DNA from: Mycoplasma_H phocimorsus
GTDB taxonomy: Bacteria > Bacillota_I > Bacilli_A > Mycoplasmatales > Metamycoplasmataceae
NCBI RefSeq assembly: GCF_030077865.1
Contig: NZ_JASDDP010000019.1
Direction: 5' to 3' (one strand)
DNA: 64,000 nucleotides
Under the pieces are notes generated by a model, which made no database searches, had not been told where the DNA came from, and saw only the letters and a program-made list of their open reading frames with translations. The translations under genes and the position numbers were made by a program. This document shows positions 8,092 through 18,089 of this stretch, piece after piece (within the stretch, counting starts at the first letter, position 1; each line of letters opens with the position of its first letter).

Positions 8092-11000
8092 AACAACGAA
8101 AGAACAACGTTTAAAACAAATACTAAACGAAAATAATGGCAATCTAATATTAGAAGATTTAATTGATATTAATAATAGTAAAGACACTTCATTATTTGTT
8201 CGTCATGATAATCAAAAAGTTTTTGATATAGTAACTAAATTTGGAAAAATTTCAGCTAATGAAATTTACACTAAAGAAAGTTTTGAAGTTGTTATTACTG
8301 AAGATGATTTGCTTCAACAAATTGATCAAGTAGAAAAAACAACCAGTCATGAGGAGTTTTTAAAAAACCCGATCATAAAAAGTCTTAATATTAAATATAA
8401 AGATCTTTTAATAGATAATTTTAATAATGCAAAAAAAGCTATTATTGAAGAATTATCATTGCAAATGCAAAAATCAAATAAAACTTGGAAAGAGTTTGTT
8501 TCTCAAGCTGATGATAAGTTAGTTGAAACTAATACATGAACAATTTATATAGGTTTTATGTTTATTAGTTTTTTAATTAATGAAACAAGTAATACAAAGC
8601 AGTTTTTTGCACCTTTATTTTTAAAAGAGGCCACTGTTACTGTTGAAAATGGTCGAGCAGTTTTAAAAGCTGATGGTCCAATCAAGAAAAATGAAAAAAT
8701 ATTTTTAATTTTAAAATCAAGTGGATTTGATTTGGAAATTAATGAAGATTTTACTAAAGCATCGATTAAAAATGTATTTGAAAAAACAAAAAAATTATGA
8801 TCTGCAAGATATGCTCATGTTATGCCTGAAGACATACTTGAAAAAACACCAAGACGGTCATATGAAGATATTAAAAATAAAACAATAAAATTCCACCCAG
8901 GAATGCTTTTAGGTTTATTTGAGCCTATGGGCGGTTATATTCGTGATAGAATGAATGAAATTATTAAAAATAATAAAATTGATGGAATTATTGATGTAAC
9001 AATTAATAAGAAAAAATATACAAAAAGAATTGATAGCGTTATTTTTAATAATAGTAATGACGAAGAAGAACAGGGAGGGCTTATTAAGGTAACGCCAACT
9101 AACTATTCTCAAGATCGCGCAACAATATCAGCATTAAATCAACATACAATTATTTGAGGACCGCCAGGCACAGGTAAATCACAAACAATTGGAAATATTC
9201 TTGCTAATATTCTTTATTATGAAAAAACAGCACTTGTAGTATCAGAAAAACGTGCTGCGCTTGATGTGTTAAGAAAAAGATTGGGCAGATTAAGTAAATT
9301 TGCTTTATTTCTTTTAACTAATAAAAATGTTGATATTTTTTATGATCCAATTATTAAATATATCGATAATATAGAAACGGCTGATGAAGCTGAAGATGTT
9401 AATGCAGTTAGTGTTTTTTCAGCTGATGAAAAGAATTATTATCAAATAATGAAAAAAGCATCGTTTTCATCTCAATCTGATTTAATTTTTGACATTATTG
9501 AATCAGTAATGAAAAATAATGCTAATTTTACTAAATCTACTTTTAAGAATCTTCAAGATTTAGTTCCTTACAAACTTAAATTCCCTAACGATATTATTTT
9601 TGATAACAATTTTATTAAAAATGTTTTAAAGTTTAACAAACTAAATTCTTTAAATTCTCATTCTTGAAGTAAAGCAGCTAGAGAGAAAAAAGCTAAAATA
9701 ATTCCATTATTAAAAAACATTAGTGAACTAGCAGAAAAATATGATAATTTAAATTTTCTTATCGATTTAATAGCACAAGTTGAAGATACTGATATATTGA
9801 ATCAGGTTATTGCCCTTTCTAGAAGTAGATATAAAATAGATCAAGCCAAACCAATTAGCACTGACTATGAAATTGAAAAGATTTTAACTTCTAAGATTCT
9901 TGATAAAATAGAAGAATTGCCAAATAACTTAAAAGAAAAATATAAAGAATTTACAACATCGGCTAAATTAAAAAATTTAAACCCATTTCATTTTTTAAAA
10001 AAATATATTGATATTATTAAAATTTTATTTCCAATTATTATTACAACTCCAGATGTTGATTTAAGTAATTGAAAAGAACAAGAATTTGATTATTGTATTG
10101 TTGATGAGTGTTCACAGGTGAAAACCCAAAATGGTTTACCAGCACTTTATTTAGCTAAAATTAAAATTTTATCTGGTGATCAACAACAAATGAGACCTTC
10201 AACATGATTTAAATCAAAAAATACAAATAATGCATATTGAGGAAATAATGATTCATTACTTGATTTTGCTATTACAAAAGGGGTTTGCAAAATACATCTT
10301 GAAAAAAACTATCGTTCAAATAAATCACTTTTAATGGGATTTAGTAATAAAATTTTTTATGAATCAAAATTAAATATTATCGATTCAAATATGAATCACC
10401 ATGAACAAGCTATTGAGGTAGTAAATATTGATGATGTTGTAAATGAAACTAATTATAACTTAAAGGAAGTTGAAATTGTTGTTCAAAAAGCAAAAGAAAA
10501 TTTAAAAAAATATAGCACAATCATTCTTTTAGCTTTTAATGCCCCACAAGCAGATAAAATTAGAGATTATATTTTTAGTAATGAACCTGAATTAGGTGAT
10601 GCAGTTATTAATAATAAAATAATGATAAAAAACATTGAAAATATTCAAGGCGAAGAGGCTAATTTAGTTATTATCTCTGTAGTTTATAATGAACAAAGCA
10701 GAATAAGTTCTACCTATGTAGGTATTAAAAATGGTGATCACTCATTAAATGTTGCAATAACTAGAGCAATTGACAAGATGATTGTTGTTAAATCGATAAA
10801 AGCAAATCATATTAAAATTACTCACGAAACAAGTAAAGAAGTAACAACATTTAGAAATTGATTAAGATTTTTAGATATGAATGATGAAGAAAGATATGAA
10901 TTTCTTAAAGCTGAAAACAATGAAATTCCAGAACCAAATATTGATCGAATTTTTGATTTAAAAGAAAAAATGAAAACAAAAATTATTGACAGCATCCATC

Positions 11001-11269
11001 AATCTATTCCTCGCTTACCAAAAGGGATGAGAATAGAGATTGATTATAGAATAGGTCTTCAAAAAGTAGATCTAGCTATTTTGAAAGAGTCTAAGTTAAT
11101 AATTGGTTTTAATATTGATTATTCTCAACTGAAAGATAAAGAAGAATTCATTACTTTAAGAGATAATAATTTATTTTTAAGAGTAAAAGGTTACAATATT
11201 TTTTTAATTGATCAAGTAGTATGAGCAAATAAAAGGAATGAATTTATTGAACAAATTATTCAAGGATAA
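8081..11269 (+). CDS. Superfamily 1 helicase with AAA_11/AAA_12 motifs and nuclease-like C-terminus
   Basis: 1062 residues after reading several TGA codons as Trp. The GTG start at 8081 has GAGG six bases upstream and overlaps the EIIB-like gene. The N-terminal ~330 residues are unrecognised. Helicase motifs follow in order: Walker A GPPGTGKS (360-367), Walker B VDECSQ (about 674-679), motif III GDQQQMRP, motif IV KNYRS, motif V IQGEEANLVIISVV, motif VI NVAITRA (about 890-896). This is the Upf1/DNA2-like SF1 type. The last ~130 residues contain KVDLAILKESKLIIGFNID (about 995-1013), resembling a PD-(D/E)xK domain often fused to such helicases, with Asn where Glu is expected. Likely acts in nucleic-acid repair or defence; substrate unknown. 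Confidence 0.85.
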
Positions 11270-11316
11270 ACATTAAAATATAATTTAAATAATTTACGCA
11301 TAAAGCGGAGGCAAAT

Positions 11317-11526
11317 ATGAATCAAATAAGCAATAAAAGTAGAATTGTTCTTATTCTTTTATCATTATTTTTTGGACAATTAGGTATTGATAGATTTTAT
11401 TCTGGAAGATATATTTTGGGATTAATTAAATTATTCACATTTGGTGGATTAGGAATTTGATGAATTATAGATTTTATTCTTGCTATTTTTGGTGCTCAAA
11501 AAGATGATCAAGGATTACTAATTTAA
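11317..11526 (+). CDS. TM2 domain small membrane protein
   Basis: 69 residues preceded by GCGGAGG. It has the TM2 domain layout: a first helix (about 9-20), the short motif GQLGIDRFYSGRYILGLIKL, then a second Gly-rich helix ending DFILAIFG. Two consecutive Trp codons in the second helix are both TGA. TM2 proteins are tiny integral membrane proteins of unknown function found across bacteria. It stands alone between the helicase gene and a terminator. Confidence 0.85.
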
Positions 11527-11539
11527 ATATAATTAAGAG

Positions 11540-11562
11540 CAAGAATTAAATTCTTGTTTTTT
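11540..11562 (+). terminator. Intrinsic terminator after the TM2 gene
   Basis: CAAGAAT-TAA-ATTCTTG stem-loop followed by a T-run. Confidence 0.85.
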
Positions 11563-11586
11563 ATTAAAATTTTTTAATCCTTTTGT

Positions 11587-11672
11587 TATAATAACAATGT
11601 TATTTTTAAGTAACCATTCCGAACAGGTTTAAAGCATAGTCACCTTAAGGATGAGCCACGAAAAGGAAGTAT
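11587..11672 (+). promoter_or_regulatory. rplU promoter and possible L21 leader RNA
   Basis: An extended -10 (TGTTATAAT, TATAAT at 11587-11592) precedes a 5' UTR of about 74 nt. The UTR is much richer in G and C than its surroundings and contains the AACAGGT, GTCACC and GAGCCACG blocks. Firmicutes rplU genes are known to carry a structured L21 leader; this stretch is in the right place and size, but I could not fold or match it. Confidence 0.5.
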
Positions 11673-11972
11673 ATGAAAGCAATTATTGTTACTGGTGGTA
11701 AACAACTACTAGTTGAACAAGATGCAATTATTTACATTGAAAAAATCGAGGGTAACGAAGGAGAAAGTGTAGTTTTTGACAAGGTTTTACTTGTTGGAGA
11801 TAAATTTGGAACTCCTTATGTAGAAGCAGCAACAGTAACGGGCATTATTGAAAAACAAGGAAAACAAAAGAAAATCATTGTTTATAGACACAATGCCAAA
11901 TCAACACACAAACGTAAATTAGGTCACCGTCAACCATATACTAGAGTAAGAATTACAGAAATTAAAGGGTAG
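11673..11972 (+). CDS. rplU: Large ribosomal subunit protein bL21
   Basis: 99 residues matching L21 end to end: MKAIIVTGGKQ at the N-terminus and KRKLGHRQPYTRVRITEI at the C-terminus. It binds 23S rRNA domain II. AAGGAAG lies before the ATG. It is co-transcribed with rpmA 10 bp downstream. Most Firmicutes have the protease gene prp (ysxB) between these two genes; it is absent here. Confidence 0.97.
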   Translation: MKAIIVTGGKQLLVEQDAIIYIEKIEGNEGESVVFDKVLLVGDKFGTPYVEAATVTGIIEKQGKQKKIIVYRHNAKSTHKRKLGHRQPYTRVRITEIKG

Positions 11973-11982
11973 GTGAAATTAG

Positions 11983-12240
11983 ATGGCACACGTTAAAGCC
12001 GGTGGTAGTACAAGCAACGGTCGTGATAGTGCGGGGCGTCGTTTAGGCGCTAAATTAGGTGATGGACAATTTGCAACAGCAGGATCAATTATTTACCGTC
12101 AAAGAGGTACAAAAATTTTTCCTGGTGTTAACGTTAAAAAGGGTGGAGATGATACTTTATTTGCTGTAATCGATGGATATGTAAAATACGAAGTTAAAAG
12201 AAAACGTAAATATGCATCAGTATACACTGAAAGAAAATAA
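11983..12240 (+). CDS. rpmA: Large ribosomal subunit protein bL27
   Basis: 85 residues. The N-terminus reads MAHVKAGGSTSNGRDS, followed by RRLGAKLGDGQ and RQRGTKIFPGVNVKKG, all L27 signatures. The N-terminal tail reaches the peptidyl-transferase centre. Many Firmicutes L27 proteins carry about nine extra residues that Prp removes; here the mature-type N-terminus is encoded directly, which fits the missing prp gene. A terminator overlaps the stop codon. Confidence 0.97.
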   Translation: MAHVKAGGSTSNGRDSAGRRLGAKLGDGQFATAGSIIYRQRGTKIFPGVNVKKGGDDTLFAVIDGYVKYEVKRKRKYASVYTERK

Positions 12241-12258
12241 GCTTCAGGCTTATTTTTT
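12238..12258 (+). terminator. Intrinsic terminator after rpmA
   Basis: TAAGC-TTCAG-GCTTA stem beginning in the stop codon, followed by seven T residues. Confidence 0.75.
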
Positions 12259-12339
12259 TATTTTAATTAATTATTTTTAAATAAAAATAACTTAAAAATT
12301 TTAGCCAAAATTATTTAAAACAATTTTATTGCTTTTATA

Positions 12340-12345
12340 TATAAT
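12340..12345 (+). promoter_or_regulatory. -10 box of the rplK-rplA operon
   Basis: TATAAT about 72 bp upstream of rplK. Transcription would begin near 12352, just at a small hairpin (TGCAAT-TTTT-ATTGCA) that precedes the L1-type operator. Confidence 0.6.
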
Positions 12346-12372
12346 TTAAATGCAATTTTTATTGCAATATAG

Positions 12373-12399
12373 CGTGGGAGAGAAATCAATATGACCACG
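12373..12399 (+). promoter_or_regulatory. Ribosomal protein L1 operator (L1 leader) in the rplK-rplA mRNA
   Basis: CGTGG (12373-12377) pairs perfectly with CCACG (12395-12399), with the asymmetric internal elements GAG and ATGA between. This is the known shape of the L1 binding site in L11-L1 operon mRNAs. GTGGGAGA here also occurs in the L1-stalk region of the 23S genes in this window (copy 1 near 54633). L1 is expected to bind here and repress its own operon when rRNA sites are full. Confidence 0.8.
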
Positions 12400-12416
12400 G
12401 TATTGAAAGGAAAATA

Positions 12417-12872
12417 ATGGCTAAAAAAGAAGTTGTCCGTGTTGCTAAATTACAATTCTTAGCAGGACAAGCGAAACCAGGCCCTGCACTTGCCGGTGTT
12501 GGAGTTAATATGCCTGAGTTTACAAGAGCATTTAACGATGCGACTAGAGAAAGAACTGGAGAACCAGTTCCTGTTGAAATTACAGTTTATAAAGATAAAA
12601 CATTTGATTTTAGATTATTTACTGCACCAGCTAGTTTTAAATTATTACAAGCTGCTAAATTAAAATCAGGTAGCGCTAATGCTAAAACAAATATCGTTGC
12701 TACAATTTCAGAAGAACAATTGAAAGAAATTGCACAATACAAATTACAAGATTTAAACACAGATTGTGTTTATGCTGCTATGAAAACAATTGCTGGTACA
12801 GCAAAAAATATGGGTATTGCTATTGAAGGATTTGATGGCTCAGCAAAATGCAAAATAGAAGGAGCTAAATAA
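12417..12872 (+). CDS. rplK: Large ribosomal subunit protein uL11
   Basis: 151 residues, slightly longer than usual because of a short C-terminal extension. The N-terminal domain has LQFLAGQAKPGPALAGVGVN and the C-terminal RNA-binding domain ends around DLNTDCVYAAMKTIAGTAKNMG. L11 forms the GTPase-associated centre with 23S H43-44. GAAAGGA lies before the ATG. It is first in the rplK-rplA operon, 2 bp from rplA. Confidence 0.97.
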   Translation: MAKKEVVRVAKLQFLAGQAKPGPALAGVGVNMPEFTRAFNDATRERTGEPVPVEITVYKDKTFDFRLFTAPASFKLLQAAKLKSGSANAKTNIVATISEEQLKEIAQYKLQDLNTDCVYAAMKTIAGTAKNMGIAIEGFDGSAKCKIEGAK

Positions 12873-12874
12873 TT

Positions 12875-13564
12875 ATGCGTCACATTGGTAAAAAATTAGA
12901 AGCGGCTCGTAAATTAGTTGATAAAGATAGAATTTACGACCTTTCAGAAGCTATTGAACTAGCAATTAAATCTTCATATACAAAATTTGCAGGATCAATT
13001 GATTTAGCATTTAAATTAAATTTAGATACTCGTAAAGCAGATCAACAATTAAGAGGAGCAGTTACACTTCCAAATGGTACAGGAAAAAATGTTCGTGTGT
13101 TAGTTGCGACAGATAATCCAGCCCTTAAAGAAGCTTCAATTGCTTCAGGTGCTGACATTGTTGTTGATTCATTAGAATTGGAAGCAATTATTAAAGAAGA
13201 TAAATTCAACTTCGATGTTATGGTAGCAGAACCTAAAATGATGCCTTTATTAGGAAAATATGGTAAAAAATTAGGGCCTAAAGGTTTAATGCCAAACCCT
13301 AAAACAGGTACAGTTACTCCAATGCCTCAAAAAGCTGTTGAAGAGCTTAAAAAAGGTAAAGCAAATTATAGAACTGATAAAAATGGTATTGTTCATTCAT
13401 TAATTGGTAAATCAACAATGAGCGTCGAGCAATTAACAGAGAATGCCAAAACTTTAATTACTTTAATTAAAAAACTTAAACCAGCTGCTGTAAAAGGAAC
13501 ATATATCCAAAATTTAACAGTTTCAGCAACAATGGGACCAAGTGTTAAAATTAAAATAGATTAA
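12875..13564 (+). CDS. rplA: Large ribosomal subunit protein uL1
   Basis: 229 residues covering the full two-domain L1 protein. The motif GKYGKKLGPKGLMPNPKTGT is at about 128-147 and the C-terminal TYIQNLTVSATMGPSVK strand closes domain I. It forms the mobile L1 stalk on 23S H76-78 and represses its own mRNA; a matching operator lies upstream of rplK. The gene starts 2 bp after rplK. Confidence 0.97.
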   Translation: MRHIGKKLEAARKLVDKDRIYDLSEAIELAIKSSYTKFAGSIDLAFKLNLDTRKADQQLRGAVTLPNGTGKNVRVLVATDNPALKEASIASGADIVVDSLELEAIIKEDKFNFDVMVAEPKMMPLLGKYGKKLGPKGLMPNPKTGTVTPMPQKAVEELKKGKANYRTDKNGIVHSLIGKSTMSVEQLTENAKTLITLIKKLKPAAVKGTYIQNLTVSATMGPSVKIKID

Positions 13565-13575
13565 TTTTTTTAATA

Positions 13576-13620
13576 TTCAATTTGATAAAACTTTATTAGT
13601 TTATCGGTTGAATTTTTTTT
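13576..13620 (+). terminator. Intrinsic terminator after rplA
   Basis: The long stem TTCAATTTGATAAA / TTTATCGGTTGAA (G-T pairs and one bulge) is followed by eight T residues. Confidence 0.85.
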
Positions 13621-13668
13621 ATTTTTTAAATAAAATATACAAAGATATTAACAGTTTAATATATGTAT

Positions 13669-13700
13669 ATTTGTGGAAAAAAGGTAAAATCATATAAAAT
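13669..13700 (+). promoter_or_regulatory. secA promoter, very short or no leader
   Basis: A TTGTGG -35-like hexamer and TATAAAAT (13693-13700) are separated by about 16-17 bp. The -10 region ends 8 bp before the ATG and no Shine-Dalgarno lies between them. Confidence 0.55.
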
Positions 13701-13708
13701 TAAATAAT

Positions 13709-16700
13709 ATGAGTATAAAATCTTTCTTTAATAAATTATTTAAATCAACCGACATGCGAATTGCTGAAAAAACGCTTGAACAAATTAACAAAGAATGAGC
13801 AAAGATATCGCTTTTAAGTGATGAAGAACTTAAAAATAAAACACTAGAGTTCAAAGAGCGTCATAAACATGGAGAAAAACTTGAATCAATGAGGGCTGAA
13901 GTTTTTGCAGTATCTAAAGAAGCTACAAAAAGAGTCTTAAATAAAACGCCTTTTGATGTTCAAATGATAGGTGGAGTTTTGCTTGATCTTGGGTCAGTAG
14001 CAGAAATGAAAACAGGTGAAGGTAAAACTATTACATCTATCGCTCCAATATATTTAAATGCCCTTTCTTCAAAAGGTGTTATTGTTTCAACAGTAAACGA
14101 ATATCTAGCAGAACGTGATGCAACTGAATTGGGGGCAGTGTTCAATTTTTTAGGCTTAACTGTAGGTATTAATAAAACCAAAATGAGCAACGAACAAAAA
14201 AGAGCTGCTTATGCTGCCGACATAACTTATTCAATTCACTCTGAATTAGGTTTTGATTATCTTAGAGATAATATGGTTGAAAACATTGATGAAAAAGTAC
14301 AACGTGGTTTAAATTATTGTTTAATTGATGAAGTTGATTCTATTTTAATTGATGAGGCAAAAACACCGCTTATTATTTCAGGTGGCGAATCTAATGATGC
14401 CGGAACATATGAGCAAGCTGATCAATTTGTAAGAATGCTTGATGAAGAAGATTATGAAATGGATGAAGAATCTAGAGCTGTTGTATTAACGCACAGAGGT
14501 ATTGCTAAAGCAAATAAATTTTATAGATTTGAGAATTTATATGATTTTCACAATTCAGAAACTGTTCATAGAATTCAAAATGCTTTAAGAGCACATAAGT
14601 CAATGTTTAATAATGTTGAATATATTGTGAGAGATGGAAAAATAGAGTTAGTTGATGCTTTTACTGGAAGAATTATGGATGGTAGAGCTTATTCTGAAGG
14701 ATTACAACAAGCATTACAAGCAAAAGAAAGACTTGAAATTGAGCCTGAAACAAAAACATTAGCAACTATTACATACCAAAACTTTTTTAGAATGTTTAAT
14801 AAATTGTGTGGTATGACTGGTACTGCTAAAACAGAAGAACAAGAATTTATTGATATTTATAATATGAGAGTAAATGTTGTTCCTACAAACAAACCGATAA
14901 TAAGAGATGATCAAAAAGATATAATTTTTGCTACAGCACACGCCAAGTGAAAAGCTGTTGCACAAAAAATTCAAGAGTTACACGCAATAGGTCAACCTAT
15001 TTTAGTAGGTACTGCACAAATTGAGGATTCTGAATATATTCATGAAATGTTAGAAGACTTAGGTGTTCCGCATACAGTTCTTAATGCTAAGCAAGATAAA
15101 TCAGAAGCTGATATTATTGCTGAAGCAGGTATTAAAAACGCAGTAACAATTGCTACAAACATGGCCGGTCGTGGAACTGATATTAAACTAACTGATGAAT
15201 CAAAACAGTTAGGCGGTTTATTTGTTATTGGTACAGATAAAGCTGAATCAAGAAGAATTGACAATCAGCTTAGAGGGCGTAGTGGAAGACAAGGCGATCC
15301 TGGAACAAGTGTATTTTATATTTCATTAGAAGATCAGCTTATTAAAAGATTTGCTAATCCTGATGAGTTTAAACGGGGATATGAAGATCAAGGCGATAAT
15401 GCTATTAATGATCCAAGCCTAAGATTGCTTGTTAATATGGCTCAAAAGAAAATTGAAGGATTTAACTATGATATTCGTAAAACAGTTCTTAATTATGACG
15501 ATGTAATTAGACAACAAAGAAATTTAATGTATGCACAACGTGATGTTATTATTTCAAATATTGATGACTTTAAGAAAAATCCAATCATTGAAAGAATGAT
15601 AAATTTTGCGCTTCCTCACATTTCAAAAGCAGTTAGATTTGTTAATTCATCAGGAATATTCATGTACGATGAATTTGTTAATTTTGTTAATGAAGAAATG
15701 TTAAATAAAATTAATTTAAAACTTACTGTTGAAGATATTATTCATATTCCTACTCAAAAATTTGATGAAGCACTAGGCGAAAAGTTTAATAGTTTTTATG
15801 ATATTATTGCTCATAAAATTATTGAAAATTATGGTGCAGATTTTCTTTATTCTCTTGAAAAAAGAACAATTATTTCTATTCTTGATGATAAATGAAAAAA
15901 TCATATTAACCAGATGGATAGACTAAGATCAAATATTAATTTAGTTCAGTATGCTCAAAAAAACCCATATCAAGAGTATACTAGACAAGGCGGAAAAATG
16001 TTTGACAATATGATTAGTGACATTGCTGTAGATTCTATTTTTAGTTTATTTAATTCACAATATGCAAATGAAATTGAAATTCCATCAAATTATCTTGATG
16101 ATGAAGATTTTGTCAAAATTATGGAAGAATTTACTTTTGTAGATGAGCCAAAATATCACAGAATCAAAAAGTGAATTGAAATTTTTGAACAAAGACAGTT
16201 TGAAAAAGAAATTAGTGCAAAAAAAGCTGAAGTTCTTGAGCAAATTCTTCCTTATAAAGATAATGAAGAATTTTCAAAAGATATTAATGAAATTATTGAT
16301 GCAATTGAATCAGAAGACGAAAATAAATTTATCGAAATATATAATAGAGTAGAACCTTTATTAGCTCTTATTAAAAATAAACAAGAAATAGAAAAAATTA
16401 AGCAAGATCAAATGAAAGATGAATTATTAAAATCTAATATTGTCGAAACACAACTAACTTCTGAGCAACCTTATGAAATAGATTCTATTGAAGAGGAAAA
16501 TAAAGTTGCCACTGAAACAAATAATAGTTCTGAAGAAATTGAACAATCAGAAAAAGAAAGCGAAAATACTAATTTTCTAGAAAACTTGTTTTCAGAAAAT
16601 AACGAAGAGTTTACATTTAAGGGGCTATTTGATTTTTTAGAAAATGAAGATGAAAAAGAAAATGAAGAAAATGAGCTTTCAATATCAGAAAAAAAAGCAA

Positions 16701-16888
16701 ATATTGAATTAATTAAAAGTTTATTTCAAGAACATTTTTCTAAAGCTTTAGAAAAAGCTTTTAAAGAAATTAATGAAGAAGAGAAGCAAGAAGCTGAAGA
16801 ATTAAAAGTAGATAGTAAACAAAAGAAAAAAACTTCTAAGAAAACTAAAATAAAATCAGATTCAAAAACAGAATCTTCAAATAAGTAA
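13709..16888 (+). CDS. secA: Preprotein translocase ATPase SecA with long acidic tail
   Basis: 1059 residues after bridging TGA Trp codons. The motor is complete: Walker A KTGEGKT (about 101-107), DEVDSILIDEA (about 207-217), ATNMAGRGTDIKL and QLRGRSGRQGDPG. After about residue 840 the usual short linker is replaced by some 200 residues of Glu/Lys/Ser-rich sequence containing one helical patch (LIKSLFQEHFSKALEKAFKE) and ending in a Lys-rich tail. The Zn-binding CxC...CH motif of many SecA C-termini is absent. SecA drives protein export through SecYEG; a secG gene is also in this window. The start at 13709 is supported by the adjacent promoter; a downstream ATG would remove conserved N-terminal sequence. 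Confidence 0.95.
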
Positions 16889-16989
16889 AAAATAAAAATA
16901 AAGTAAATTTTATAACTTCATGTTATATTACAAGTTTAAGTGCAACACACTTAATTTTACAAAAATTAAATGTGAGGGGCCTTCTAAAG
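16889..16989. other. Short AT-rich gap after secA
   Basis: Contains one weak hairpin (TATAAC-ttcat-GTTATA, 16911-16927) without a T-run, possibly a poor terminator for secA. Confidence 0.4.
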
Positions 16990-17653
16990 TAGGGCAAAAA
17001 CATGTCACCATAAAATTTATTTTACGCCATAGCGGCTTGCTGTGGTGTTTTTCATTTTAAGTTGTTTTGAATTCTTTTTTTGTTGTATTATTTTACGAAG
17101 CTTTTGATAACTTTTTTAAGTTTTTTTAATATTAACTTACTTATGTTGATTCTATTTAAATATTTTGATTTTAAAATTGAAAATCAATATTCAATTTCAC
17201 AATCATCTAAAGAGTTGCCAATTCTTGAGAGCAACGACTTACCACTATTCATTCTTATTTTGTTAATGTAATCGTTATTAGTATATTAGAAGTTGTGATT
17301 AGAATGAATTATGAATTTTTTGTTTTTCGTTATTTTGAATAAATCATTAACATTGTCTAAAACAAGATTTAAGTCGTTATTAATTTAAAGCATTCAACTA
17401 ACAAATTTTGCATTCCTTTATTATAATATGTAATAATTCTCTTAATCCTCTTGGTCAGATAAAAATTTGCAATAAAAGCTAATTTGTGTGAAATAATAAT
17501 TGCAATTTTCTTAACACTTGTCATTCCTAATTGTTCGTATTCTTTAAAAATTATTTTGTTTTTTTCTTTTGTAAAGTATCTGAATATTCTATTTTCCTAT
17601 AACACGCGAGCAACACAAAAAGACACTTTATAAAGAGTGCCATTTTTATCTAT
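16990..17653 (-). mobile_element. IS3-family remnant with internal deletion
   Basis: The ends TAGGGCAAAAACATGTCAC (left) and GTGCCATTTTTATCTA (right) match those of the larger copy at 24790-26056. The interior is clearly homologous to both outer parts of that copy but lacks about 600 bp in the middle. The transposase lies on the minus strand and is destroyed by stops and frameshifts. The deletion joint falls at a short repeat (TCAACTAA) that occurs at both sides of the missing piece in the larger copy, which suggests loss by recombination or slippage between direct repeats. Confidence 0.75.
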
Positions 17654-18089
17654 ATTTACACTGAATTTTTTTATTTTAGAAATAAAAAAGTTATTTTATA
17701 TTTAAGATTTAAAAAAAATATATGAGTTGTGCAATAAAAAATAATACAAGCATACGTACTATTTATGAAAAAATAAAAAAGTCATTTTACAGCATTAAAA
17801 AAATTAAAAAAATTCTAGCTATTTTAATAATTATTAATTTGTTATTTTAAAAAAAGATACAGCTTGTTACTTTTGTTAATTCAAAATCGCCACATGAAAT
17901 TAGCTTAAAATAAAAACAATTTATTTTAAAATATGATCCTATTATTTATTCAAGAGCGTGATAATTACTTTGCAATTTTTATTTAATATATATAATAAAA
18001 ATAAAAAAAATAAACACACAAATGTGGCACTTGAAAGTTTTTAGCATAAAGTTTTAATTTCATTTTATTTATTTAAAAAAGGAAAGAAT
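17654..18089. other. AT-rich intergenic region upstream of uvrB
   Basis: No gene seen on either strand. A TTGCAA / TATAAT pair (17970-17975 and 17991-17996, 15-bp spacing) is the best promoter candidate for uvrB. AAGGAAAG lies before the uvrB ATG. Confidence 0.5.
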
